From Microbacterium enclense (GTDB taxonomy: Bacteria; Actinomycetota; Actinomycetes; Actinomycetales; Microbacteriaceae): a DNA stretch of 64,000 bases. The stretch is taken from NCBI RefSeq assembly GCF_001456955.1, contig NZ_KQ758471.1:38576-102575 (forward strand), written 5' to 3'. Made by a program: the position numbers and the translations under genes. How positions within the stretch are numbered: the stretch's first letter is position 1; every line of letters begins with the position of its first letter. A model generated the notes under the pieces. That model saw nothing but the letters and a program-made list of their open reading frames with translations. It was not told the DNA's origin and ran no database searches. Positions 8,428 to 17,102 of the stretch are shown piece by piece.

Positions 8428-9506
8428 CCGCCACCGCACCCTCCGCACCCCTCGCCCTCACCAGCGGCCAGCTCCCCCGCTTCATCGAGCCCGCCCTGCT
8501 CGCGGGTGTGGCGGTCGTCGTGGCCGGCGTGCAGGTGCTCATGGGCGGCTTCAACCTCGCCACGTGGCTGATCCTCTCGGCGGTGCTGTACCTGATCGCC
8601 ATCGGCGTCGGCTCCGCGATCGTCGAGAACCGCCGCAAGGCCGTCGACCGCGTCGTGCGCGGGCTCGTCACGGCCGCCTTCCTGCTCGCCGTCGCCCCGC
8701 TCATCTCGACGCTCTACACCGTCGTGTCCAAGGGCCTCGCGGTGGTCAACTGGCAGTTCGTCACCCAGGTCGGCGGAACCGCGTTCGACCCGAACACGCT
8801 CGAGGTCGTCGCCACGGCGGGCGCCTGGCAGGCGATCGCCGGAACGCTGATCATCACGGGCATCGCGGCACTCATCTCGGTGCCCATCGGCATCCTCGCC
8901 GCGGTCTACCTCGTCGAGTACGCGCTGCCGACCAACCCGCTGCGCCGCGCGATCACCTTCCTGGTCGATGTGATGACGGGTATCCCCTCGATCGTCGCCG
9001 GTCTGTTCGCGTTCTCGCTGTTCAGCCTGATCGTCGGTCCGAAGGCGTTCAGCGGGTTCTCGGCATCCATCGCCCTGTGCGTGCTGATGATCCCCATCGT
9101 CATCCGCTCCACCGAGGAGATGCTGCGCCTGGTCCCCGCCGACCTGCGCGAGGCGTCGCTCGCCCTGGGCGTGCCGCGCTCCGCGACGATCATCAAGGTC
9201 GTGCTGCGCACCGCCGCGTCGGGCATCATCACCGGTGTCGTGCTGGCCGTTGCCCGCGTCGTGGGTGAGACCGCGCCGATCTTCATCGCGGCGAGCTTCA
9301 CCGACAACTTCAACGCCAACCCGTTCGAGGGCCCCATGCAGACCCTCCCCGTCATGGCCTACACCGCGTACAGCTTCCCCGGACAGGACATCGACGCGTC
9401 GCAGGCGAACGCCTGGGGTGCGGCGTTCCTGCTGGTCGTCCTCGTCGTCATCTTCAACCTGATCGCCCGTATCGTGGCGGCGGTGTTCGCGCCCAAGGCG
9501 CGCTGA
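8424..9506 (+). CDS. pstA: Phosphate ABC transporter permease PstA
   Basis: 360 residues; ATG at 8424 overlaps the pstC TGA, so the two permeases are probably made in equal amounts. It has an N-terminal extension with two extra hydrophobic segments (about 12-60) before the BPD_transp_1 core. The loop REASLALGVPRSATIIKVVL is the EAA motif contacting PstB. The helix start LISVPIGILAAVYLVEYA is typical of PstA. It forms the inner-membrane phosphate pore with PstC. Confidence 0.96.
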   Translation: MTATAPSAPLALTSGQLPRFIEPALLAGVAVVVAGVQVLMGGFNLATWLILSAVLYLIAIGVGSAIVENRRKAVDRVVRGLVTAAFLLAVAPLISTLYTVVSKGLAVVNWQFVTQVGGTAFDPNTLEVVATAGAWQAIAGTLIITGIAALISVPIGILAAVYLVEYALPTNPLRRAITFLVDVMTGIPSIVAGLFAFSLFSLIVGPKAFSGFSASIALCVLMIPIVIRSTEEMLRLVPADLREASLALGVPRSATIIKVVLRTAASGIITGVVLAVARVVGETAPIFIAASFTDNFNANPFEGPMQTLPVMAYTAYSFPGQDIDASQANAWGAAFLLVVLVVIFNLIARIVAAVFAPKAR

Positions 9507-9524
9507 GCCCAGAAAGGCACCTTC

Positions 9525-10304
<780 letters not shown>

Positions 10305-10320
10305 GCCACGAACACGCGAG

Positions 10321-10343
10321 AGCCCCGCTTCGGCGGGGCTTTC
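10321..10343 (+). terminator. Rho-independent terminator of pstSCAB
   Basis: Perfect 8-bp stem AGCCCCGC / GCGGGGCT (10321-10328 / 10333-10340) with a TTCG tetraloop, followed by TTTCGTCGTTT. Confidence 0.85.
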
Positions 10344-10348
10344 GTCGT

Positions 10349-10560
10349 TTCCGGAATGCCACGATCCCGGTGCCGGCGCAACGCGCGGCGCCGGGACGCG
10401 TCTTCCGGATGCCGCGATCCCCGGCCCTGGCGCACCGCTCGGCGCGGAGTTGTCGGTTCCGGGTGCGGCGGCCCGGCGCCCGCGCACCGCTGAGCCCGAA
10501 GAGACATCGGTTCCGGATGCCGCGCCCCGGCGCCGACGCACCGCTCGGCGCCGCCGACGT
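10349..10560. repeat. Four-copy 54-bp tandem repeat
   Basis: The anchor TTCCGG(A/G)(A/T)TGC recurs at 10349, 10403, 10457 and 10511, exactly 54 nt apart each time. Each copy continues with degenerate C/G-rich sequence containing CGGCGCC and GCGCACCGCT-like blocks. The array fills the gap between the pstB terminator and the stop of the convergent pabC-like gene (10560). The period is a multiple of 3 but I see no supported gene in it. Confidence 0.75.
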
Positions 10561-11444
10561 CAGTCGCGAGGGCTCAGCAGGTAGGCGTTCAGCTCATCGG
10601 TGAGCGCCCGGTCCACCGGGATCGCGTGTCCATCGACGGCGGAGACGGGCGCCGCGAGCCGCACGCTCGACAGCAGCCACACGGCATCCGCTCCGGCGAG
10701 GTCGTCGACCGCCACGGTGTCGTACGCGGTGGCGAACCCCCGCTGCTCGAGGTGGGCGAACAGACTCAGCTGCGTCGTTCCATGCAGGATGCCGGCGCTC
10801 GGCGCGGGCGTGACGAAGCGGTCGCCCACGCGCAGGACGACGGATGCCGTGGGCGCCTCGAGCACGAAGCCGTCGCTGGTGACGAAGACGGCGTCATCGG
10901 CGCCGCGACGCTTCGCCTCTCGGATGGCAGCCATGTTCGTCGCGTACGACAGGGTCTTCGCACCGAGGAGCAGCCACGGCGCCCGCCCCGGCACGTCGAG
11001 GGCGTAGCCGCGGTCGAGCGTCACGATGCGCACGCCCTCGGTGCGGGCTCGGGCGTTGTCAGGAGCGTCGGCGAGGGTGATCCACGCGGTCGGCGACCCC
11101 TCGCCCTCGACACCGCGGCTGAGGAGGAGCTTCATGACGTTCTCGCCCTCCCCCGCCTCGGCGGCGACCCGCTCGACGGCCGCGCGCCACTGCGCGAGGT
11201 GAGGTGCCGGCAGTTCGCACAGCTCGGCGGAATGAGCGAGACGGCGCAGGTGCGGACCGACCTCTTGCGGGTGGCCGTCGACGACGCCGAGCGACTCGAA
11301 GATGCCGTCGCCGCGCTGCGCGCTCAGCTCGCCGAAGGGGAGCGCGGGGGCGAGCGGATCAATGATGCGCAGGGTGTCGTCGAACGACTCCCTCGGATCA
11401 TCGGATGCCACGGGGTCGATGCGGAGAGCGAAGCGCCAGGCCAT
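10560..11444 (-). CDS. pabC: Class IV aminotransferase, 4-amino-4-deoxychorismate lyase-like
   Basis: 294 residues of the PLP fold-type IV family (PabC/IlvE/D-amino acid transaminase). The PLP lysine is in LLLGAKTLSYATN (K about 163). The downstream segment DDAVFVTSDGFVLEAPTASVV carries the conserved E-x-(S/T)-x-N/S-x-F-like phosphate loop. The usual role of the short PabC group is forming p-aminobenzoate for folate. Branched-chain or D-amino acid transamination cannot be excluded from sequence. No Shine-Dalgarno is present; instead TAGGCT lies 6 nt before the ATG, so it is probably leaderless. Confidence 0.8.
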   Translation of the reverse strand: MAWRFALRIDPVASDDPRESFDDTLRIIDPLAPALPFGELSAQRGDGIFESLGVVDGHPQEVGPHLRRLAHSAELCELPAPHLAQWRAAVERVAAEAGEGENVMKLLLSRGVEGEGSPTAWITLADAPDNARARTEGVRIVTLDRGYALDVPGRAPWLLLGAKTLSYATNMAAIREAKRRGADDAVFVTSDGFVLEAPTASVVLRVGDRFVTPAPSAGILHGTTQLSLFAHLEQRGFATAYDTVAVDDLAGADAVWLLSSVRLAAPVSAVDGHAIPVDRALTDELNAYLLSPRD

Positions 11445-11763
11445 GCAGCGAGCCTACGCGCCGGCACCGACACGCCCGGGGCTTGTCAACGGGGCCGCGG
11501 AAGGGAATGTCTCGACCCCGCGCTTGTTACACTCTTCTAGCCGGGCCGCAGTAACCCCGGGCTCCATCTTCTGCCGCTATGAGCGGCCATGCGCCGAGAG
11601 GCGTTCTGCGGTCCGGCACTTCGCTTTTCTGCTCCCGCAATGCGGCCGTCGCGTCTTCGACGAACCTGCCGCGGACGCGCGGGCCTTGCGCGTGCCGACC
11701 GCGCGCCGCCGCGGACGCCAGGTTCCTGAGCCTGTCGAAGGGACCGGCATACCCGCACCGGCC
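11445..11763. other. Intergenic region with no supported gene
   Basis: These 319 bases separate pabC from the next minus-strand gene. The frames are open by high GC only and show no conserved content. The segment holds the pabC -10 hexamer (11456-11451, minus strand), imperfect GC-rich inverted repeats around 11540-11565, and one REP-like motif at 11721-11745. Confidence 0.5.
11721..11745. repeat. REP-like motif (CCTGAGCCTGTCGAAGG)
   Basis: The 17-mer CCTGAGCCTGTCGAAGG is at 11729-11745 within a slightly longer partial palindrome. This motif is a very common dispersed extragenic repeat in GC-rich bacteria. Only one copy was seen in this window. Confidence 0.55.
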
Positions 11764-12402
11764 TCAGCTCAACGCATCGCGACGCCACAGCGCGGCGCAC
11801 GCCGCCAGATCGTCGGCATAGGTCGCCAGGCGCAGGGCCCGCGTCGTCAACGCCGTCGCACGCTCCGACTCGGTGTTCTCGTAGTCGTCGGCCAGATGCG
11901 TCGATCCGGCGGCCTGCACCCGGCAGAACGCGGCAGCGCGGTCCAGCGCGACGGCGAAATCGCCCTCGAACAGCCCGCGCAGGATGGTGTCGATGAGTTG
12001 CACGAGCTCCCCCGGCCCCGCCGGTGCCGGCGCGCCCGCCACCACGGCATCCACCGTCGTCATCTCCACGCGTCCACGCTCGTACAGCAGCGCCGCCGTG
12101 GCGGAGTCGTCATGGATCATCAACTGGAGCAGGTAGAGCCGCCAGAGGGCACCGGGGAGCGACCGCGCCGGCGAACGCGACCAGAGCTCGGCGATGTCGT
12201 CGATGCCGTGGTCGTCGGTGAACGCGACCAGCCGCTCGACGACGTCGACCGAGGGGTCGGCCCGAACGCGCGACAGCAGCGCGTGGGCGGTGCTGTGGGC
12301 GACGCGCGACACCTCCGCCGGGTCGTCGGCCGCGAAGAGGCGGTCGAAGAGTTCGGCGGGGCGGCGCACCGGCTTGTGGAACTCGCGGGGGGAATCGCTC
12401 AT
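11764..12402 (-). CDS. Conserved actinobacterial protein of unknown function
   Basis: 212 residues, soluble, mostly helical, with no signal peptide or membrane segment. It opens EFHKPVRRPAELFDRLF, and the middle reads DDIAELWSRSPARSLPGALWRLYLL. Similar proteins appear across Microbacteriaceae, and some have been labelled RNA polymerase subunit beta in databases. Nothing in this sequence supports that label. TAGCCT lies 6 nt upstream of the ATG with no Shine-Dalgarno, so it is probably leaderless and monocistronic. Function is not known to me. Confidence 0.7.
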   Translation of the reverse strand: MSDSPREFHKPVRRPAELFDRLFAADDPAEVSRVAHSTAHALLSRVRADPSVDVVERLVAFTDDHGIDDIAELWSRSPARSLPGALWRLYLLQLMIHDDSATAALLYERGRVEMTTVDAVVAGAPAPAGPGELVQLIDTILRGLFEGDFAVALDRAAAFCRVQAAGSTHLADDYENTESERATALTTRALRLATYADDLAACAALWRRDALS

Positions 12403-12454
12403 CGTTCCAGGCTAGGGCGTGACCGGTCGGCCGCGGGCCGAGCCGCGTCGCCGC

Positions 12455-13276
12455 TCAGGCCGTGGCGACGGCGACGACGGGCTCGCTGCTGGGCGTGCCG
12501 TCGGGCGACCCTCCGGCGGGCTCGATGGTGACGGCGATGATGTCGCCGACGTGCATCTCGCCCTGCAGGACCGCGGTGGCGTTGCCGTCGGCATCGGGCT
12601 CGAACGTACCCGCGGCGATGGGAGTCTCACCCCGCACAAACCACAGCTCGTAGGTGGTGCCGTCGGCCAGTGCCGGCATGCCGTCGGTGACGAGCACGCT
12701 CTGCCCCGTCGAGGGCGACCAGTGCGCCGTCGCCACCGTTCCATCGGCCATCGTCGCCGTCGCGGACTGCGCGTCCGGCGCCTTCTCGATCTGCTCCAGC
12801 GCGACGACGGCCGCGGGAGGGGTGAACAGCTGACTCACGGTCACGGCGCCGAAGCCGAGCACGAGCACGGCCGCGAAGGACGCGGCGAGCGCGAACCATC
12901 GACGCGCCCCCCACCCGGATGCCGGTGACGGACGGGCCGGCTCAGCGGCGCGCGTCGGCGCGACGGGCGCGGTTCCCGCGGCGGCGTAGTCCTCGTCGTC
13001 ACGGCCCTGATCGGCAGCGGCGGACGAGGCGTTGGATGCCGCCGGTTCCTGCGGCAGGTCGGAGATCCGAGCGAAGAGCGCGGCGCGTACCGATGGCGGC
13101 GGCTCGACCGGTTCGATGGCGGAGCTGATGGCGGTGGCGGTGTCGGCCGCTTCGCGCACGTGGTGGTCCCAGTGCGGGTTGCCCGCGAGAGCCTCCTGGT
13201 ACGCGCGTTCATCTGCCTCGGTGAGCGCATGCAGCGCGTGCCCGACGGCGAGGTCGGCGAAATCCCTCTCGTTCAC
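12455..13276 (-). CDS. rskA: Anti-sigma-K factor RskA
   Basis: 273 residues. The N-terminal anti-sigma domain (1-60) includes VGHALHALTEADERAYQEAL. It is followed by a low-complexity Ala/Pro linker, one membrane helix (about 128-150, ALAASFAAVLVLGFGAV) and an extracytoplasmic RskA C-terminal domain (about 160-273) with YELWFVRG and PAGGSPDGTPS typical of the family. It sequesters SigK at the membrane and is released by regulated proteolysis in relatives. Start GTG at 13276 overlaps the sigK TGA, so the pair is translationally coupled. Confidence 0.92.
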   Translation of the reverse strand: MNERDFADLAVGHALHALTEADERAYQEALAGNPHWDHHVREAADTATAISSAIEPVEPPPSVRAALFARISDLPQEPAASNASSAAADQGRDDEDYAAAGTAPVAPTRAAEPARPSPASGWGARRWFALAASFAAVLVLGFGAVTVSQLFTPPAAVVALEQIEKAPDAQSATATMADGTVATAHWSPSTGQSVLVTDGMPALADGTTYELWFVRGETPIAAGTFEPDADGNATAVLQGEMHVGDIIAVTIEPAGGSPDGTPSSEPVVAVATA

Positions 13277-13875
13277 TTGTCCACCCCCATCTCCATTCGC
13301 AAGCGCGACAGGCCGTCGCGCATCCTGGTCTTGACCGTACCGAGCGGTGCCCCGACGAGGGTAGCGATCTCACTCTGGCTGTATCCACCGAAGTAGGCCA
13401 GCGTGAGCGCTTCCTTCTGAGCGTCGGGAAGCGCCGCCAGTGCATCGACGACGCGCCGCCCCTCCATCTTCAGTTCGACTTTCTCAGCGACGTGGTCGTA
13501 CGCGACGTCCATATCGCGGAAGCCCGCGCGCACGTCGCGATCGACGCTCGACTGCGACGACCGCACGCGGTCCACCGCTCGCCGGTGCGCGATCGTGAGA
13601 ACCCACGACCTCCCCTGACCTCTGTTCGGAGTGAAACGCGCAGCGGATTGCCAGATCTCCAAGAAAACCTCTTGCAGCACCTCCTCGCTCTGCGAGCGAT
13701 CAACGAGGACGCGCAGGATGAGCCCGAATGCCCGAGCGGACAGCGCGTCGTACACCTCGGCGAAGGCTGCGCGGTCGCCGTCGGCCACCCGCTGGAGCAG
13801 GATGCCGATGTGATCGACTTTCTCGAGCCCTTCTTCGGGCAGGTCGAAGCCGTCGATCACCATGACACCCATCAT
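13273..13875 (-). CDS. sigK: ECF sigma factor SigK
   Basis: 200 residues. Region 2 spans about 35-100 ([31 protein letters not shown]) and region 4 about 130-195 ([20 protein letters not shown], then [14 protein letters not shown]). No C-terminal extra domain. Two adjacent ATGs (13875, 13872) follow AGAGGTGAG; the first is chosen. The 5' leader holds an 11-bp perfect inverted repeat. It is coupled with rskA and divergent from a fasciclin lipoprotein, the same arrangement as the SigK regulon of mycobacteria (MPT70/MPT83), so the fasciclin gene is the likely target. Confidence 0.92.
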   Translation of the reverse strand: MMGVMVIDGFDLPEEGLEKVDHIGILLQRVADGDRAAFAEVYDALSARAFGLILRVLVDRSQSEEVLQEVFLEIWQSAARFTPNRGQGRSWVLTIAHRRAVDRVRSSQSSVDRDVRAGFRDMDVAYDHVAEKVELKMEGRRVVDALAALPDAQKEALTLAYFGGYSQSEIATLVGAPLGTVKTRMRDGLSRLRMEMGVDK

Positions 13876-13882
13876 TGCTCAC

Positions 13883-13918
13883 CTCTCGCGCGCCCCCGCG
13901 CGTGTACGCGCGCGAGAG
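13883..13918. promoter_or_regulatory. Inverted repeat in the sigK leader
   Basis: CTCTCGCGCGC (13883-13893) and GCGCGCGAGAG (13908-13918) form perfect 11-bp arms around a 14-nt loop, immediately upstream of the sigK Shine-Dalgarno. In the sigK transcript this would fold next to the ribosome binding site. It could be an operator or an RNA hairpin. Confidence 0.5.
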
Positions 13919-14071
13919 GAATCGTTTCGTGATGAACCGTTACGTTGCGGGGCGTCCTCACCCCGGGCCCTCCACCCTCGCAAGAAATATTCCGAAGAAT
14001 ATTTATCTGCCTCTGACCTGGGTTTCATCGATCTGCGAGGATCGAAAGCGAGGGGAATCGGCAACATTTCG

Positions 14072-14099
14072 CAATCCGTTCCCCGCGGGGTCCCGAAGA
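14072..14099 (+). promoter_or_regulatory. Candidate SigK-type promoter of the fasciclin gene
   Basis: CAATCC (14072-14077), a 16-nt spacer, then CGAAGA (14094-14099). This resembles the CCATCC / CGAAT(A) elements of SigK-dependent mpt70/mpt83 promoters as I recall them. It lies about 93 nt before the ATG at 14193. Tentative; no mapped start site is available. Confidence 0.35.
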
Positions 14100-14192
14100 C
14101 CCTGTGTAAGCCGCTCCACGGCGAACCGCCCCTCGCACCGGGGTGTCCCTGACGGGTCGCAGCCGCGATCCGAACGATTTCGGAGGAATGTC

Positions 14193-14867
14193 ATGCTCAC
14201 CAACAAGAAGCCTGTCGTCGCCGGTCTCGCCCTCGTTCTGGGCTCGGCCTTCGCACTCACCGCATGTTCGGGTGGCACGACCTCCGGTGGCTCGACCACC
14301 GAAGAGAGCACCGCCCCCTCGATGGAGGCATCGCCGTCGATGTCGGCCTCGTCGTCCGCTATGGACCCGGCCGCCAACCTCGTCGGCCCCGGCTGCGCCG
14401 ACTACGCCGCCGCGGTTCCCTCGGGCGCCGGCTCGGTCGAAGGCATGGCCGCCGACCCGGTCGCGGTCGCCGCCTCGAACAACCCGCTGCTCACCACGCT
14501 CACCTCCGCGGTCAGCGGTCAGCTGAACCCCAACGTGAACCTGGTCGACACGCTGAACGGCGGCGAGTTCACCGTCTTCGCTCCGGTCGACGACGCGTTC
14601 GCCAAGATCGACTCGGCCACCATCGAGACGCTGAAGACCGACACCGACCTGCTGACCAAGATCCTCACCTACCACGTGGTTCCCGGCCAGATCGCGCCCG
14701 ACGAGATCGACGGCACGCACGCCACGGTCGAGGGTCAGGACGTCACGGTCGCCGGCTCGGGCGACTCGATCACCGTCAACGGCACCTCGAACGTCATCTG
14801 CGGTGGCGTCCAGACCGCCAACGCCACGGTGTACCTCATCGACACGGTGCTGATGCCCCCGATGTAA
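14193..14867 (+). CDS. Fasciclin (FAS1) domain lipoprotein, MPT83-like
   Basis: 224 residues from ATG 14193, with a strong Shine-Dalgarno (GGAGGA). The lipoprotein signal ends FALTAC (Cys about 25). A Ser/Thr/Met-rich linker precedes one FAS1 domain (about 70-224) containing [24 protein letters not shown] and the terminal [11 protein letters not shown]. Membrane-tethered adhesion/matrix protein by family. It is divergent from sigK-rskA, matching the mycobacterial SigK-RskA-MPT83 arrangement, so it is the probable output of that regulator. A terminator hairpin follows. Confidence 0.92.
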   Translation: MLTNKKPVVAGLALVLGSAFALTACSGGTTSGGSTTEESTAPSMEASPSMSASSSAMDPAANLVGPGCADYAAAVPSGAGSVEGMAADPVAVAASNNPLLTTLTSAVSGQLNPNVNLVDTLNGGEFTVFAPVDDAFAKIDSATIETLKTDTDLLTKILTYHVVPGQIAPDEIDGTHATVEGQDVTVAGSGDSITVNGTSNVICGGVQTANATVYLIDTVLMPPM

Positions 14868-14925
14868 GTCCTCGGGCGCGCGAGTGATCGCGCGACCGAT
14901 CGGTCGATGATCGACCGACCTGACG

Positions 14926-14970
14926 GCGAGCGCCGGACCCCAGGCGAGGGGGTTCGGCGCTCGCTCTTTT
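14926..14970 (+). terminator. Rho-independent terminator after the fasciclin gene
   Basis: Stem GCGAGCGCCG (14926-14935) / CGGCGCTCGC (14955-14964), followed by TCTTTT. It sits just before the stop codon of the convergent binding-protein gene. Confidence 0.75.
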
Positions 14971-14976
14971 CGTCTG

Positions 14977-16032
14977 TCAGTCCGCCTCGACGACGCGAAC
15001 GATCTCGTTCTGCACCAGGCGCGCGGCGGTGGGCCCCGCGTTCATGAACCACGGGTCGTAATCGACCGCGACGGCGTTCCCGTCGGCGACCGCAGCGAGC
15101 GTGGACCACAGCGGAGCGCTCTCGATGAAGGAGACACCCTCTCCGGTACCGGCGTAGAACACGTGATCGGCGTCGGCGAGGTCGATCCGCTCGGCGCTGA
15201 TCTCCTGCGACGTCTCGTCGAATTGCTGCGACGCGGGGCGCCCCAGCCCGAGATCCTGCGCCAGGCCCCCCGCGAACGAGGGGACACCCATGATGCGCGT
15301 ACGATCGCCCGTCGACTGCAGGAACGACACGGTGGGCTCCCCGACCGGGTGGGTCGCTGCGAATGCGGAACTCTCGGAATGGAGCGCGTCGAGGATGCCG
15401 CGCGCCGCGCCCTCCTCCCCCAGCGCATCAGCGATGAGGAGGAAGTCGCTCTTCCAGTTCACCCCGTTGCCCTTCGTCACGACCGTGGGGGCGATGGCGG
15501 ACAGCGCGCCGTAGAGCTCCGCGCCGCGCGTCGAGTTAACGAGGATGAGATCGGGTGCGGACTGCGCGATCGCCTCGAGATCGGGCTCCGTGCGCTGGCC
15601 GATGTCGTCCATGGCGTCGAGCGCTGCGACATCCGCCGGGAAGGTGTCACGCAGGTATTGCGGAACCAGCCCGCTGTTCTCGGCGCGCGTGGCCGCGGTG
15701 GGCACGCGGCCGAGCGTCAGGACGGCGTCGAGCCGACCGGTCGAGACCACCGCGATGCGCGACGGCGCTGTGGAGATCTCGGTCACGCCGTTCAGGTGCG
15801 TCACCTCACGGGGGAAGACGCCGTCGGCCTCGGCGGAGCCCATCCCGGGCTCGAGGTCGCGCGCCACGACCCACTCACCGGTGGCACCGGCTTCGGCGTC
15901 GATGCTCGCGACGGGCGCGGCGACTCCCGCGCATCCAGCGAGGGCGACGACGGCCGCCGCGCCGATGACGGCGACGGTGAGACGACGGGGGCGAAGAGGA
16001 GGAGGAAAGGACGGGAAACGAAATCGAGTCAC
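14977..16032 (-). CDS. Iron-siderophore/heme ABC transporter substrate-binding lipoprotein
   Basis: 351 residues of the FecB/FhuD/BtuF-type periplasmic-binding family. The lipoprotein signal after a basic N-terminus ends VALAGC (Cys about 34). Two alpha/beta lobes follow: the first starts PSRIAVVSTGRLDAVLTLG and includes EPDLEAIAQSAPDLILVNS; the second contains DRTRIMGVPSFAGGLAQDLGL and ends with YDPWFMNAGPTAA. Start GTG at 16032 has no Shine-Dalgarno but has TACCCT 6 nt upstream, inside a DtxR-type box shared with the divergent permease gene only 23 nt away. Substrate is probably a ferric siderophore; heme is an alternative. Confidence 0.9.
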   Translation of the reverse strand: MTRFRFPSFPPPLRPRRLTVAVIGAAAVVALAGCAGVAAPVASIDAEAGATGEWVVARDLEPGMGSAEADGVFPREVTHLNGVTEISTAPSRIAVVSTGRLDAVLTLGRVPTAATRAENSGLVPQYLRDTFPADVAALDAMDDIGQRTEPDLEAIAQSAPDLILVNSTRGAELYGALSAIAPTVVTKGNGVNWKSDFLLIADALGEEGAARGILDALHSESSAFAATHPVGEPTVSFLQSTGDRTRIMGVPSFAGGLAQDLGLGRPASQQFDETSQEISAERIDLADADHVFYAGTGEGVSFIESAPLWSTLAAVADGNAVAVDYDPWFMNAGPTAARLVQNEIVRVVEAD

Positions 16033-16036
16033 ACGG

Positions 16037-16054
16037 TTAGGGTAACCTTACCTG
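16037..16054. promoter_or_regulatory. DtxR/IdeR-type iron box shared by divergent genes
   Basis: GTTAGGGTAACCTTACCT (16037-16054) closely follows the 19-bp iron-box pattern TTAGGTTAG-CTAACCTAA. It fills almost all of the 23-nt gap between the two divergent GTG start codons. It contains both putative -10 hexamers: TAACCT (16043-16048, plus) and TACCCT (16044-16039, minus). Iron-bound repressor would therefore block both promoters at once. Confidence 0.8.
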
Positions 16055-16055
16055 C

Positions 16056-17102
16056 GTGACCGCTGTGCCCACCGCCCTCTCGGCGAGCGCGGCGCATATC
16101 GCCCGTCGCCGCTTGAGAGCCCGCCGCCGTGTCGCCGCATACACGCTCGCGCTGATCGTCACGCTCTCGGGGCTCGTCGTCGCGAGCCTGGCCATCGGCT
16201 CCCGCCCTCTCGCGCCGACCGACGTGTTGACGGCGCTGCTGTCGACCACGCGCGACACCGCGGGCGTCATCGTGCACGAGCTTCGGCTGCCTCGCACCCT
16301 GACGGCCCTGCTCGCCGGATCGTGCCTCGGGGTCGCGGGGCTGCTGATACAGGCGGTCACCCGCAACCCGCTCGCCGACCCCGGTCTTCTCGGCGTCAAC
16401 GCCGGCGCCGCTCTGGGTGTGGTCGTGGCGATCGCCTTCTTCGGCGTGGGCACGGCCGGCGGGTACGTGTGGTTCGCCTTCGCGGGAGCGGCGGGCGCTG
16501 CGTCCCTCGTCACCGCCGCCGCGCGGCCCGGGCGCCGCGGCGGCACCGTCGGGCTGATCCTCGCCGGCGTGGCGCTCAGCGCGTGCCTGGGCGCGGTCGT
16601 GCGCATCATCACGCTCGCCGACGACGATACGTTCGAATCGTTCCGGTTCTGGGCGGTGGGCTCCTTCGAGCGTCGCGACCCCGACGTGGCCGCGCAGTTG
16701 CTCCCCTTCGCCGTCGTCGGCGTCGTGATCGCCGTGCTCGTCTCTCGCGGAGTGGACCACCTGCAGCTGGGCAGCGATCTCGCCCGGGCGATGGGCGTCT
16801 CGCCCGCCGTCGTCATCGTCGCGGCGGGCACGGCGATCACCCTGTTGTGCGCCACGGCCACCTCGGCCGCGGGACCGCTCGCCTTCATCGGGCTGCTCGT
16901 CGCCCACGCCGTCCGCGGGGTCGTCGGCACCGACCTGCGCGCGAGCCTGCCGATCGCCGCCCTGGCCGGGGCCGCGCTCACGCTCGCGAGCGACGTCGTC
17001 GGTCGAGCGATCGCCCTGCCGGGCGAGGTCGAGGCGGGTATCGTCGCCGCGTTCCTCGGCGCCCCCCTTCTGCTCTGGCTCGTCGTGCGGAGATCCTCGT
17101 GA
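16056..17102 (+). CDS. FecCD-family iron ABC transporter permease (first subunit)
   Basis: 348 residues with 9-10 membrane helices and FecCD landmarks: LRLPRTLTALLAGSCLGVAG, TRNPLADPGLLGVNAGAALG and GPLAFIGLLVAHAVR. The GTG at 16056 is 7 nt behind TAACCT, consistent with a leaderless transcript; an alternative GTG is at 16065. It forms a heterodimeric channel with the next gene, whose GTG overlaps its TGA. No ATPase gene is adjacent, so the pair must use an ATPase encoded elsewhere. Confidence 0.93.
   Translation: MTAVPTALSASAAHIARRRLRARRRVAAYTLALIVTLSGLVVASLAIGSRPLAPTDVLTALLSTTRDTAGVIVHELRLPRTLTALLAGSCLGVAGLLIQAVTRNPLADPGLLGVNAGAALGVVVAIAFFGVGTAGGYVWFAFAGAAGAASLVTAAARPGRRGGTVGLILAGVALSACLGAVVRIITLADDDTFESFRFWAVGSFERRDPDVAAQLLPFAVVGVVIAVLVSRGVDHLQLGSDLARAMGVSPAVVIVAAGTAITLLCATATSAAGPLAFIGLLVAHAVRGVVGTDLRASLPIAALAGAALTLASDVVGRAIALPGEVEAGIVAAFLGAPLLLWLVVRRSS

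Noticed and set aside
11537..11800. Minus-strand open frame in the gap after pabC
   Set aside because: No start signal, runs through a REP-like repeat, Arg-rich shadow composition.
11764..12402. RNA polymerase beta subunit
   Set aside because: A label sometimes attached to similar proteins; the 212-residue sequence has none of the RpoB motifs.
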